This document shows positions 1 to 12,036 of a stretch of DNA of 64,000 nt, piece after piece. Each line of letters starts with the position of its first letter. Position 1 is the stretch's first letter. Under the pieces are notes generated by a model. The model searched no databases and was not told the DNA's origin. It worked only from the letters and a program-made list of their open reading frames with translations. The DNA is from Rusavskia elegans. Lineage: Eukaryota; Ascomycota; Lecanoromycetes; Teloschistales; Teloschistaceae. The stretch lies in the NCBI GenBank assembly GCA_011316305.1, contig SAUG01000075.1:273884-337883 (forward strand). The letters run 5' to 3'. Position numbers and translations under genes: made by a program.

Positions 1-1000
1 ATCAATCAGCCATAAGGAACGACTCCACCTTGGCATGAGATTACATACACATGAATTAAAACCTATCGACGAGGCCTATGGGTACGTTAGCCGACGGGAA
101 ATTCCGACTTTGCATCGTCCGGGATGTTTGTTTAGGTAGCGAAGCGTGGGAGTTGAACATACATCGATGTCGGTCTGAGTGAGCTAGACAGCCAGTATCG
201 TCAACACAAATATCTGTTGATCGCAAACCAGCCTGAGGAGTGCTAATCTTACTTGCAAGAGCTCCGTGAAGCGTATGGGAAGAGAGCCCGCCATGACTGT
301 ACTTGGCCAGCACTCATCCAAGCCTCCTTACGCTGGGCCCTACTATGAGAAGTCGTACGATGCTGTCAAGGCTGACAATGCGACCAGCCTACGATGATAT
401 AAGAAGATCGAATGGAAAAGAGGAAGATGAAGGATGGAGTCAGCTCGAGGATAATGAATGGCCTTGCGAGCTCCTGAGTAATTTGGCCATTCGTAGCACG
501 TACGAGCCGCCGTGCATTAGCGTGTTAACTACACGCGGCCGCCGGCGTTAGGGGCCTTAGGGCTGATTCTGTTATCAATGATGTACAATAGTTCGGATGG
601 ATCCCAGGTTCTAGAGAACCTTTTCGAGGTTTGTCCAACTCATTTGCGCAACGAGATATCGGGTTGTCACTACGAGACATTCTATTTCTTGAGTCTCAGG
701 TACTGACTACTCTGTGCCTGATCTCCTATCACTTTCAATGAGTTTGCCTTATACGCTTTTACCGTTAACTTCATAGAAGATCGCTAGCCATCATGTCTTG
801 CTTTTGATCTTCAAACACATGCGCCTCGACATCGTCCTAGGTAGCCTACAATGCATGCCGAGTCGTGACCCGCGTGATGAACTGGATATCCTGTTCTGTG
901 CAATTCCAAGGATGAGTGAAGGCTCAGTCGATACTAGGTTCCAGGATGTTTCCACTGCTCTTGTCAGCGCCAATAGCCCGTCATTCAGAAGATGCGAGAC
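1..1000. other. Intergenic, no supportable gene
   Basis: This stretch lies downstream of the eIF2-gamma gene. Only short open frames (up to about 160 codons, mostly antisense to the eIF2-gamma 3' end) are present, and none looks like a protein family. I see no tRNA, repeat or transposon structure. It probably holds the 3' UTR of the eIF2-gamma transcript plus spacer. Confidence 0.5.
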
Positions 1001-2638
1001 TCACGCTACAATGTTGGCCCAGCCAATCAGGCGCCAATGCTTATCAATCTTCCGGCTCAGGGCTATCTTTTCACCAATCTCGGTGCAAGCTGGAATCTTA
1101 AGCGTCAGTTTGGCAGCATCGGCCTTGACTCCCATAACTGTGGCTCCACTCGATGTGGATCCAATGTTAACGAGGAGCATTTCATTCTTCGCCAATTTTG
1201 CCACCTTGGCCTGCTTGCCATCTGCCGTTTTGACTCCGAGGAGCCGACGTAAAAGGAAGAAATTGACTTCCAAACCCGTGTAAATGGCAGGCAGTTGGCC
1301 TTTGAGTCCAAGAACGAACCCGACCAGTCGATCTGCACGGCACAAAGTGGGATCCACACGAGTACCCACTCCTATCAGACCTCCGGGTACAGCGAACTTG
1401 AGGTCATTGTGCTCGGCGAAAAGCGACACCACTCGGCTAAAGATGGGACGACACTTTATCTTTTGTTGGTCGTCCTTGGAAACCACACCGGGCCGGATTT
1501 CTATCTCGTCGCGGAGTTTCAGGACACCCGTCAGAATACTTCCCCCGGCCACGCCTCCTTTGAGATCTTCAATCTCTGCACCCGGTTTGTTCACGTCGAA
1601 CGATCGTATGATCATCATATGCGGTGCGGCTGTAAAGTCCCGTATAGGGACAGGGATCTTGGTGACGAGGTATTCACTGACTGCATCAATGTTGTATTTG
1701 AGTTGAGCAGATATGGGTATGATGGGCGAACCGTCCGCAACTGTACCCCGGATGAAGTTGAGAATAGACTGGTAATGTGACTCGGCGCCGTCTTCGCGCA
1801 TGAGGTCGACCTTATTCTGCAGGATGATGATATGCTTCAACTTCATGATTTCGATGGCGGCCAAATGTTCGGACGTTTGTGGCTGCGGACAAGTCTCATT
1901 ACCCGCGATGAGCAAGAGAGCGGCATCCATCACTGCGGCACCTGATAACATGGTACTCATCAGAATATCGTGACCAGGGCAGTCTACGAACCTTGTGGGT
2001 ACTTAGCAGGGGAGTTCAACTCCAAAAGTGCTTTCGACTCACGAGACGTGTCTTAGCAATCTGTACCGACCTTCGCAGCCATCTCTTTCACAGGGTGGAT
2101 CGACCTCTTTCTCGCTTTTATAGCTGCGATAGCATCCAGGCCGGGGACATTCTTCGTTGTCGCATTTGTAGACTTTGGCATTAGCATAGCCTAGCTTTAT
2201 GGTGATGTTTCTCTCTAGTTCATTCTTGAAACGAACGGTTTGTACACCCGATATCGCCTTCACAACGGTTGACTTCCCATGAGCCACATGCCCGATAGTG
2301 CCGATGTTGATTGTAGCCTGTCTAGCAATGATCTCTGGTGATAGTGGGGTTAACGTGGAGACATCTAGATTTTGTGGATCTGGCTGCTCTGGTAGTTCGG
2401 GCCTTGTCACTTCAGGCAGAGGATCTAGTCTTGAAGTCTTCTTCAGAGCCGATTTTGGTTTTTCTAAGAAATCATCATCTCCTGCTTCGATCTCCTGGCC
2501 ATCTGGACCGTCAAAGGGCTGGCCATCGGAAAGCGACTCGTCGTCCGACGGCAGGTCGCCGTTGGTGGCCATTGTGGCCGCTCGGTATGCTATGGCCTGA
2601 TCAGTCGGTTGGAGGGCGTATTGTACGGTGTCTGCCAA
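1001..2638 (-). CDS. GCD11: Translation initiation factor eIF2 subunit gamma
   Basis: This is the GTP-binding core subunit of eIF2, which delivers initiator Met-tRNA to the 40S ribosome in the cytosol. Two exons (2638-2043 and 1991-1001) are joined across a 51-bp GT-AG intron, giving 528 residues, the family's usual length. The GTPase motifs are visible: G1 [10 protein letters not shown]3 DCPGHD just after the splice junction, and G4 NKVD. A Cys-rich knuckle (CDNEEC, then two more Cys) precedes G3, as in eIF2-gamma rather than EF-Tu. An acidic N-terminal extension of about 90 residues precedes the G domain. Beta-barrel domains II and III follow and end in GWANIVA. The start is the first ATG of the open frame. 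The 3' half has no further introns. The assignment is very secure. Confidence 0.97.
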
Positions 2639-3066
2639 TTGAGTGATCGAATCGCTGAGAGAATTCTTCGGGCGTTCAAGGTCAAGAGTAATGTGATTTC
2701 CACAAAGCCAATTCTAGTATAATGGCGAGAACGGTCAAGTCGAGCACTTTTATGCGACTCAAGTTGAGTCGGTTAAGAAATGACTCAAACACCTTGAAAC
2801 TCCTGTCGTGAAAATGACTCTGGTAGCGCGATTAGCGATCTGATTAGATCCGCGCTTCTCAACCAATTGAATGTTGATCTCGGCTTGCCCGCAGAATTGA
2901 CCAGAAAAGGGATCAATGGATGTTAAAACATCGGAAGGATTCTGAGAATGAATGCTGTAGTAGTAGGTAGACTGACAATGCCCAATGTAGAAATTAGGGG
3001 TCAGTGTTATTCCATTGTAAGGTGGAGTCCAAGGGATCTGATCAAACTGGCGAACACAGGGGTATC
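2639..3066. other. Spacer: GCD11 promoter and MAK11 3' region
   Basis: About 430 bp separate the eIF2-gamma start from the MAK11 stop, both genes being on the minus strand. A 103-codon minus-strand open frame here has no recognisable features and lies in the expected MAK11 3' UTR. No other element is seen. Confidence 0.5.
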
Positions 3067-4642
3067 TCATGCACTATCTGAATTGCCTTCACTCGTAATT
3101 CCGGTACTGCCATTTGTCTCCACACTATTGTTTGGTGTTGGACTAGCACCATCTTCCTTATCATTCATGTCGGCCAGGACGAAGGCTTTTAGGCAAGTAA
3201 TCCGATTGCCGGTTTCGTACCTGCCTAGAAGCTGTCCTATCTTTGGAATTTTCTCGGATGTCGTCCGGTCAATACGTTCCCCATTGAAACTTTTTGATGC
3301 ATCGGCGACATGGCCAGAGGGCTGTAGTATCCCCAGATTTGGAAGCGAATCAAGCGCCCAAACACCAATGACCCCGTCACTGCTACCAGTCACAATCAAC
3401 GGTGCTCGAGCAGTGTTCTGTTCGCCCTGAACTGTCAGGTACTCGAAATCCTTGATTCTGCTGCCAAAGCTTTCGACTCCGCCGCCAAGCTGCCCAATTG
3501 CTGGCCAGACAGGGATTTGGGAGGCTTGATCAGGGGTGGCTTTGGAGTCCGCCGAGAAGAATATCACACGGCCATCTTCGGTGGAGATTGCCAACGGGTT
3601 CGCGTACCTGCTTTCGTCCACCCCCAGATCGACGTAGTGAATCTGATGGATCTTCGAAGGGGGCGAAGTCTTGATGATTCCTTTGGGGTTCGAATCCTAG
3701 CAGGACAAGTTAACGCAGTCGGCATTGGGGTTTGCAAAGAGTTCTAACAAGACCGAAAACTACTGCGGCTTTTTCAAAGCTGAGTACAAATTCTTCCCCT
3801 TGGCTATTCCATTCGACTTTGAATCCCTCTCCGCGTCCCCACCGACCTTCACCCACTGCCTGAAGCAGAGTTTTGTCAAAATTGAGGACGCCAGCTTTCT
3901 TGCCAGTAACAAGATTCCACAGGCGCATGCATCTCTCACCTTTGCTGACGCTGACCATGAGCTTCAAACTTGGGTGTATCGCAAAGTCATTTACGCCAGC
4001 AGGGGTTCCTCCCAGGGGAGCAGTATCTCCGCTTGGGCGTCCATGTGCTTTTGGTATGGGTACCTTAATGGATGAGAGGACTGTCCAGTCCCGGGTACGG
4101 GCAACGCCGATGGTGCTGTCATCGGCAGCGGAGAGAAGTTTCGACCGAGTCGGAAACTTGAGAGCATTGACGCTCGCGGCGTGATGTTGAAGAGAGCCTA
4201 ATTCTCTGTTCCGAGGATTCTCCACAATGTTCCGGCCTCCAACGCTGGGCAACGAATGGCATCGCCCCACTTTTTGCGAGATCCTGCTTGCAGATATATG
4301 GTAGATATTGATTGTCTGATCTGAACTTCCGCTAGCCAGAATGACTTTGTCCGACTTTGCGGGAGGGGATAAGGCGAGACACCGAATAGCAGATGCATGA
4401 GCATTGAAAAGGAAGGTATCGGCGAAATCTACACCGAAATTCGTGCTGGCAGTGCTATCTTGGTGGCCGGGAATGGTAGCTGAGATGCCATGAAGGACTC
4501 TTTCATAAGTGCCAGCAATGATCTGAAGTGCGACAGGTGCGCGATTCCCCCGTTTGGCTTTCTTGATTGCATGGGAGGTATCGTTGAATAGTATCTTCGA
4601 CCCGCGAGCATTGTCCTCCGCCGCCCTCTCCCTCTTCCCCAT
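3067..4642 (-). CDS. MAK11: WD40 ribosome-biogenesis protein Mak11/PAK1IP1-like
   Basis: This is a predicted nucleolar/nuclear WD40 protein for 60S subunit maturation. Exon 1 is 4642-3749 and exon 2 is 3696-3067, with a 52-bp intron in phase 0; the product is 507 residues. WD-like units include ILASGSSDQTINIYH, a GSLQHHAASVNALKFP unit, a GVNDFAIHPSLKLMVSVS unit ending MRLWN, and IVTGSSDGVIGVW in exon 2. The tail is acidic and Ser/Asn-rich. I chose the ATG that gives MGKRERAAED. An in-frame ATG at 4903 would add 87 residues without recognisable features and would leave only about 90 bp before the divergent VID21 start. The family assignment (Mak11 rather than another WD40) rests on overall layout and is probable. 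Confidence 0.8.
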
Positions 4643-4991
4643 TTCGCGGTGGTTGGTGATTGATGGGTAGTTGAAGGGATTTGGTTTGTGCGAGAAAGGA
4701 AAAGATTTATATTGCACTTCTGAGAATCTGATTTTAGCCGGGCCCCGCCTAACCTCATCACCACCACCCACTTCCATCAAGGCATCAGGCAGTTGTTGCA
4801 TCGATCCACAACGCTGGATTATCACTCCATCAAGCATAGCTCTGCAGAGGGCACATTTGACTTGGGCCCAATCTATGCCAGATTTCTGTAGTGCGTGGGC
4901 CACTCTGTCGACCCAGAAAGCCGATAAGCTGGAGCCTGGGGATATTGCGACCGTGACTCAGGATCGACTATGAGCGGACTCCGTCTCACAA
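4643..4991. promoter_or_regulatory. Divergent promoter region MAK11/VID21
   Basis: This 349-bp interval lies between the start codons of two divergently transcribed genes, so both promoters must sit here. No specific operator or TATA element is claimed. Confidence 0.55.
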
Positions 4992-7900
4992 ATGACACGA
5001 GAGGCCACCCTTCTCGCAAAACATGAGGATTTGAAGTGCGTCCATGTCATGCTACTCCTCCGGACCCGTTCGTTTGCTAACCATGATTGATTACTCGCAG
5101 AGGATGCCTTGAGAAACGAAATTCCTTGCTGCTTGAGCTCTATCGGTCAACCGCTGTTCTTGCGAAAATCAGAAAGCACTCGAGTCATGTCGCAATTCAG
5201 CCAGACGATGACGCTCCAAGAGAGCAGTCATTCTTGGACGCCAATGATCTTTCCATGTGAGTCCTCCCATCCAGCCTGGCGACAAGTGTACGGAGCCTGA
5301 TTGTGAGCCAGAGGGCGTTTCTTCCACCCTTCCACCTTACCCCCCCTGAGTCCAAAGTCTCCGCACAACTACCACTCACAGCAGTCTCGTCATGCATCTT
5401 CCGTCGATAGTGCTGCGAAGACTCTGGCCCCCTCCATCGCCAGCGTCGAACAATCGCAAATTCCTACTCCTCCAACGGTTGATACGAATGTAGTAGTCTC
5501 GTCATCAGCTCTGAACCGATCAGCCTCACCTGTACCATTTGTGACAGATAGGGCGTCGTCGAGTGTAACAGAACATGGAACCTTGAATGCCAGCAAAGAC
5601 GAAGATGGGACAGTTGCTGCGAAGACAGCGAAAGGCGCCTATACAACAGAGTCGGCCAATGCTGCCGTACAAGACAAATTTCAGACTGTCAAACCTTTTG
5701 ACGACTTGCCATTAACTGCCGATGACGCTGAAAAGCTCCCTGCACCGCTCCTTAAACAGCATGTGGCCGAAAACAACCCGGATGGAGCACGCACCGTCCA
5801 CCTTCCACCAAGAGAGCAGCAAGAACAGCGCTTGAAGGACCTCGAATCTCACCAGCCCTTGGGAGGCTCCGGTCCAGCTGATGATCATATATCTGCTGAG
5901 ACTTTGAAATGGCACCGTGACCGAAGGCTTTCGCCCCCACGCAGCGACCACCAGGATGATTCAAACGTATACTATCCTACTTTCTCTCCGCGTGATCAAG
6001 CTCCCGACCGTGGCGTGTTGGGGTCACAGATGGAAATTGCTCGCTCAGATACTGCGACGGGTTATTCTCCTTTTACCCCTAGTGAACAGATACGGCTTGA
6101 AGAGGCTCGGTCTTCTCGAGAAGCAATCACCGATACACGATCAGCATCTCTTGCAGCTGAAGCTGTTCCGTCGGATCCCGAGTCTGATCAGGCAAAGGAC
6201 GATTCTAGCGTCATACCTCAGGTACCTGGGATGGAATTCAGACCCATGGATTCTTCACGGCGGGAACAACAGCAAGTTGATGCAGCATCCGAGAAATCGG
6301 CTCTGCGTAATTACACCCATCCTGGCGAAGTTGCCAAAAACATTACACTTAGCCAGCGGCCTCCGATGCGAATAGACACCGGTTTATTGCAGTCTGTGGA
6401 CTCTACCCTGCCAAAACTCAAGAAACCTCTAGAGAACGGTACCGGCATCACACATACTCCTCCTGACTCGGCCACTTCAGCAAAGGCGACTCAGACCCCT
6501 TCTCAGGCGCAATCCCCCCCAGAGCGTATGACTACTAGGGTATCTTCCGGGGTTTTGAGGCACAAACCTGTGTCTGAGATTCTTGGCGAGACCAGGAAGC
6601 CTGCGAGTCCGCAGGCCGACCGAGTTGCACATGAGCGGATATCAATTGACGCCAATCGAGACATTATAGGTGTACAAAGTCGGAGAACGTCAATCTCAAC
6701 GACAACACCTGATTCAGCAGCATTCCGGCTACGCCTTAACGAGCTTAAGGGAAAAGACAAGAGCAAGCTGTCAACTGTAGTCTTTGCCCGTAAGCAGCCG
6801 TCACAGTTGATACGACATCCGGATAATCCGAATCTACAAGGATCAGAAGTCCCTGAAGCAAAATTAAAGAACCAAGAGTATTTTCTGCCACTTTTCAGCG
6901 CACAATCAGCCACGCCTCCACAGTCTCAACTCTTAAATCGACTTCTTGGCTCCGCTTCAAAGACGCTGACCACAGCAAATCATTACGTGGACTTTCATGA
7001 ACAGCAAGATTGCCGTATATTGACCAAGATTCAGCACTTGCAAGCATCTAATCGGTGGTCTTTTCGACAACTCGAAAGGTCCGTCGAGCCTGACCGACCC
7101 ATAGTGCATTGGGATGTGCTGCTCGGCCAAATGAAATGGCTACGTACGGACTTTCGCGAAGAACGTAAATGGAAGATTGCAGCTGCCGATAGTATGGCGA
7201 GGTGTTGCGCACAATGGGTCGCAGGCTCCAAGCAGGAGCGAGCTGCACTCCAAGTCAAAGTACGATCACCGCCTCCTATTTTGACAGCACCTCCAGATTC
7301 GGCCCCTACGCCGGACCTGATCCACTCCGCCGAAGACGACTCTAGTGATGCCGCCGAGGATGAAGTCTATAATGTTGAGGGCTTCCAGGGAAACGCGCCC
7401 GCTGCTATTTTCTCCATGACACCGGATATGTTTTACTTTGGCCTAGAAAAAACACCCATCACAGAGAAGCTACTACAGGAATTGCCCTTATACCAGCCTT
7501 CGGTAGACGTTCAACAAGCGGTCCTTCGCCAAAGCCATCTCAAGGCAGACAAAGAATGGAAGGCCTCGTTGCTACCTGTCTCGAAATTTATTGAAGGAAA
7601 ACTTACAAGTCACGATCAAGGCCCACCACGAAAAAGAAGTCGATACCATTACGCCGATCTTGACGAAGACAATAGCCTGACTTCTCTGGCCGCCCCAGAT
7701 TTGCACGACATTGTGCCTGACATCCGGCCGGCTCAAGATGACGTTGCTCTGTTCAACCCAGACAACAAGCACATTCGAGATCGAATCCACGCAGGCCACG
7801 CTTTCAGGCCGCCATCGGATCATCCCATGCCTTCGCAAAGCTTTTTCGAGTCTCGACAGTCATCTCAATGGACTCAGGGAGAAGATGACGAGCTTCGACG

Positions 7901-9685
7901 GCTTGTCCGCGAATACGCCTACAACTGGTCACTGGTGTCAAGCTGTCTGTCCATGCCATCGGCTTTCTCGGCAGGAACAGAACGACGCACCCCATGGGAA
8001 TGCTTTGAGCGGTGGATTGGTCTGGAAGGCTTACCAGCTGAAATGGCTAAGACTCATTACTTTCGTGCTTATCATGGTAGACTTCAAGCTGCTCAGACGA
8101 CTCACGAAGCACAGCAACAGGCATTACAACAGCAACAAGGTAACAATGCACCGCATTTGCCCCTCAGACGGAGAAGTACGCAGCCTTTCCTGGTGGAGCG
8201 GAGAAAGAATACCAAACATGTTCACCTTGTGAATGCAATCAGAAACTTGGCGAGAAAGCGCGAGGCTACTACCAAGAAACAAGAAGAAGGTACAGTTTTC
8301 CTCAATGGGCCCCCGCGTGATTCATCCCTCGTGCATGCATTCGGGATCATCTATTTCATTAGCGCTTTACTCGTACAAGGAGTTGGACTAATGGACATCA
8401 GTCGCTGAACTTGCTGCCATCCGGAAAGCCACACAGTCCGTACAGCCGAGACATGCAATGCACACACCTCAGGAATTCAGTCGACTCCGGTACGAAAATG
8501 ATTTGAAACGGCAGGAACAAGCCAAAGCGTATCGGTTGCAAGTTCTGCAGCAGCAGCAAAAGGTACGGTGATTTCTTTGTCGGCCACAAGCTGCCACTGA
8601 CGGCAGGATAGGCACATGCTGCCCAGAGAGCGGCCATGCAAGTCAATCAACATCCCAACGGGACCAGCCTGACCCAACATGGACGCAGTAACTTGCAAGC
8701 TTCGGCAAATGGCATAGGTCCTACCAACGTGCCCGTCAACGGACAAGTTCAGGCAAATCCAGGTGGTCAGCCAAGAGCAGCTCCCATGCCTCGACCTTCG
8801 AACGGCGCCCAAAGCAACAACGCTTTCCACAACCAGCCAGGAATCCCCCACGCACCCATGCAACCAACTGCTGTGCCGGGATCGGCACGCCTACCACCAC
8901 AGACGGGGCCCGAAAACTTACGTATCTTCCAGGAGGCCAACCGAGTCCAAGCCGAGCAGCAGAGATTCTTGCTGCAGCAACGGCAGCAGCAGCAGCAGCA
9001 GCATCCGCACATGAACGGCCAAACGTCACCTAATGTCAGCAACTCCAACTTTATGCCATCCAGCGGACCATCCGGTCACGGCGCATTTCAAGGCCGATCG
9101 GCAAGCCCCTCGATGAACGGACAGGCGACGGCAAACGGCGCCTCTTCCTCACCTCGGATGACGAATCCACCACAGCCGCAAGCCCTTTCGAGCGGCATGA
9201 TGCCCACGATCAACCAGATCATGAGCCAGCTCCAGGCGCGGAACCCCAACGCCACGCAGGAGCAGATTGGCCAAATGGCGACGGACCGATTGAAACAATA
9301 CACGACGCACAGCCATGCGCATGCCGCGATGCAGGCTGCAGCCGGGACCGGAGGGAGCAGCAGTACCAACGTCCTGAACGGCGCCGGCATGAGCAACAAT
9401 GCGATGAACAGCAATCTCATGGGCAACCTGCCGGCAGGGTCGCATCAGCAGCCAGCAACGGCGATAATGAACGGAAGCCCGGCCGTGAGCACGCAGCAGT
9501 ACGCTCATATGATTCGCAATCAGCAACAACATCAGCAGAATCGAAGTAGCGGGACGCCGTTCAGCGGACCAAGGCCTTCAAGTCGAAGTGGCACGCCGCA
9601 GATCCACCGGACACCCAGCGCTCAAGGCGGACATCCGAGCCCCAGCCCTGTTCCATCTCAGGCGCAAGTTGTAGGAGGGCAATGA
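4992..9685 (+). CDS. VID21: NuA4 histone acetyltransferase subunit Vid21/Eaf1 (HSA + SANT)
   Basis: This is the predicted scaffold subunit of the nuclear NuA4 acetyltransferase. Five exons (4992-5035, 5101-5256, 5351-8289, 8402-8562, 8612-9685) give 1457 residues with all phases consistent. Exons 1-2 encode the helical N-terminus (KRNSLLLELYRST). Residues about 70-600 are disordered and Ser/Pro/Glu-rich. An HSA domain lies near residues 640-720 (HWDVLLGQMKWL...). A SANT/Myb-like domain near 905-965 has the expected aromatic spacing (QWTQGEDDELRRLV, YNWSLVS, WECFERWI). The C-terminus is Gln/Asn/Ser/Pro-rich with a short poly-Gln run near 1225. HSA followed by SANT with no helicase domain separates Vid21/Eaf1 from Swr1/p400 ATPases. 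The third-exon acceptor (TGAG at 5350) was chosen because it alone keeps the frame. Confidence 0.9.
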
Positions 9686-10487
9686 GGGCAGGTTTCTATA
9701 TATCTTCTTTCCGGCCTTCTCTTCATGTTTTGTACATATTGACGGCGGATGAGTTGTTTGGGACAGACTTTTTGGATGGAGCTCGAGGAAGGGGATTGAG
9801 GAGGATTGTACATAGCAATGATCAGCCTATAAGACTACGTTATTGGTGAGCGATGGTTTTCATCTGCGCCGGGACATTCATGTAAAGTAATATCGGACTT
9901 ACCTACTCTCCTGTTGCCTCTCGAACCAGGAGTGGCACATCATCTACCGGTTGCTGAGTATGAGTTAGTCCTGCCTGGGACACGTTGGTAATTTTTTAAT
10001 GGAACTCGTGACAGAGGTAAAGCTGGTCTGATTAATTTGATGGTTCTAGGTACGCAGCAGAGCAATCTAATTGCCATCCGACATAGACACTGCCCACAAT
10101 CACCGGTCGAGATGGAATATATAAATCAGGTTTCATTTCAGCCAGATCATGGAATGGCTTTTGTTCTCATCAAGGCCAGGCTCAATATGTTGAAGATCAA
10201 TCGCAATAACAGAGACCACAAAGCAACCGTCAAACAGATCGCTAGGAATATAGTAGGAATATCTTTCGGCAATCACGTTCATACAGTACTAAAGTGCCAA
10301 GAGTGATGAACATAAAAACTTCCGACTTTTGCACTAACCCGAGGTGACAGTGACGACTGTGACGGGACGAATAGCTGCCCGAATGTAGTTTAGTCTAGTT
10401 TGGAATATGACTGCCGGACCACCTCGAGAATCAACTGCAAACCAGAGCCAGACGCAGCCAATGCTTCCATGACACTCCTCAATCAAG
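9686..10487. other. Intergenic: VID21 3' region and SPP2 promoter
   Basis: About 800 bp lie between two plus-strand genes. A roughly 89-codon frame at 10037-10306 has no family features and is not called. No repeat is seen. Confidence 0.5.
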
Positions 10488-11942
10488 ATGCCATCAGCAG
10501 GTCCTCCGAAAGATGCTCCATCCACCTTCGCCGCAAAACCTTTCTCCATTTCTCTTGCTGCATCAAAGGCCAACCCCTCAAAACCCAACAACTCTTCATC
10601 AAATCCATCGAAACCTCTCAACCCAAAGAAACGTCCTCACTCCTCTCTCAACGACGATTCCGACTCCGACTCCGACTCTGCTCTCAACGACCACGCCCAG
10701 CGAACGCCCCAACTGGTCTCCGCTTTCGACCGCTCCGCCGGCGGCGCCATCGCCCTCAACGGCAACGAAATCGCGACCGAACCCCTCGTGATCCAGGGCT
10801 TGAAGAACAGAAACTGGCGCGAGGAAAGCAGGCGGAAAAGAGGGAAGAAGAATCTCTTACCCGCCGAGGTCCAGGCGCAGAGAGCGGCACAGGCGAATGG
10901 AATCCACGGCCAGGGCGGTGATGTGGAAAGGGATGAGGTCGGCAAGGCTTCAGGCTTAAGTTTTATTGTACAAAAGGAAGATGGTGAGGATGTCATCATG
11001 CGGGAGGGAGTTGTGGCAGACGACGCTACGGATGCGAAATCCAAGACTGCGGATGAAGAAGCCCTGGAGGCGTTGTTGGGAGCTCAAACGAGCAAGTCAA
11101 CCCTTGTTGTTCCTGCCATAGAGGCCGAAAGCGAGGAAGCTATGAAGCAGCACACGGCGGGCATGAACGAGGATGACCATTTCCGCTCCGATGTCTCGTC
11201 GAGGCCGGATTCCGCCAGTCTGGACGACTACGCACGGGTTCCGGTGGAGGCGTTCGGAATGGGTATGTTACGTGGTATGGGCTGGAAAGAAGGAGAGGTC
11301 GTTGGGAAGCGGAAAAATCAAGTCAGCAAGCCTAGAGTGGTGGAGCGGAGACCGGCGCTGCTGGGTATTGGGGCGAAAGAGGTGCCCGGTGGAGTGGGAG
11401 ATGAGTTGGGTGCGTGGGGGAAAGAAGTCAGAGGGAAGAGGAAGGTGGACAAGATGTATAATCCGGTGCTTTTGAAGAACAGTAAGACGGGGGAGACGTT
11501 GACCGAGGAGGAGCTGCAGGCGAAAAAGGAGAAGCAGAAGGAGGCTGAGAAGGAGTGGAGGGATAGGAGAGATAGGAATCTGGCGATTGACGAGGAAAAG
11601 AAGAGTGACCGGAAGAGACAGCAGCGGGAGATAGGATATGACGATGGAGCATCTAGGTCAGAGAGAAGGGAGCGAAGTAGTACATCCGATTCGAAACAAT
11701 CCTCGTCGCGACGAGAGAGAAGCCGTTCATCCGGCCGCAAGCATGGCTCATCGAAGCGAGAGAGAAGTAAGTCAAGAGAGCGGCGCCATCACAGCAGGCA
11801 GAGGGACTACGACGAGGACGACTCAAGGCACAACGATCGCCGGAGAGAAGGAAGAAAGGACAGAGACGATTCGAGATCCTCAAGCTATAGCCATAGATCG
11901 AGAGATGATGATACCCGCCGTCGGAGGCATGAGGAATACTAG
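10488..11942 (+). CDS. SPP2: Pre-mRNA splicing factor Spp2 (G-patch-like)
   Basis: This is the predicted G-patch cofactor of the spliceosomal DEAH helicase Prp2, acting in the nucleus. The single-exon frame encodes 484 residues. The N-terminal half is low-complexity with a conserved-looking block (EPLVIQGLKNRNW). The G-patch-like motif lies at residues about 248-268: VPVEAFGMGMLRGMGWKEG. After a Lys/Glu-rich helix the last 110 residues form an Arg/Ser/Asp-rich tail typical of splicing factors. It is longer than yeast Spp2 because of this tail, as in many filamentous fungi. The start is the first ATG; upstream sequence is not open in frame. GPKOW is the metazoan counterpart. Confidence 0.88.
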   Translation: MPSAGPPKDAPSTFAAKPFSISLAASKANPSKPNNSSSNPSKPLNPKKRPHSSLNDDSDSDSDSALNDHAQRTPQLVSAFDRSAGGAIALNGNEIATEPLVIQGLKNRNWREESRRKRGKKNLLPAEVQAQRAAQANGIHGQGGDVERDEVGKASGLSFIVQKEDGEDVIMREGVVADDATDAKSKTADEEALEALLGAQTSKSTLVVPAIEAESEEAMKQHTAGMNEDDHFRSDVSSRPDSASLDDYARVPVEAFGMGMLRGMGWKEGEVVGKRKNQVSKPRVVERRPALLGIGAKEVPGGVGDELGAWGKEVRGKRKVDKMYNPVLLKNSKTGETLTEEELQAKKEKQKEAEKEWRDRRDRNLAIDEEKKSDRKRQQREIGYDDGASRSERRERSSTSDSKQSSSRRERSRSSGRKHGSSKRERSKSRERRHHSRQRDYDEDDSRHNDRRREGRKDRDDSRSSSYSHRSRDDDTRRRRHEEY

Positions 11943-12036
11943 ATGACATAGAATTGAACACTGACCATACAAAGATTGCACACACCTCCATGAATATGAC
12001 AGGATACCGCTGCAATATTGGGATATTTATCCTACA

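Noticed and set aside
3680..3705. tRNA T-arm-like sequence GGGTTCGAATCC
   Set aside because: It lies at the MAK11 intron/exon 2 boundary, no acceptor stem, D-arm or anticodon arm can be drawn around it, and the minus-strand reading is needed for the MAK11 protein.
4643..4903. N-terminal extension of MAK11 to an upstream in-frame ATG
   Set aside because: The extra 87 residues show no family features and would leave almost no promoter between the two divergent genes.
10037..10306. 89-codon frame between VID21 and SPP2
   Set aside because: It has no recognisable features and lies in the VID21 3' region; it reads as chance sequence.
10637..11044. Long antisense frames inside SPP2
   Set aside because: These are shadows of the biased Ser/Arg/Asp-rich codons of the real plus-strand gene.
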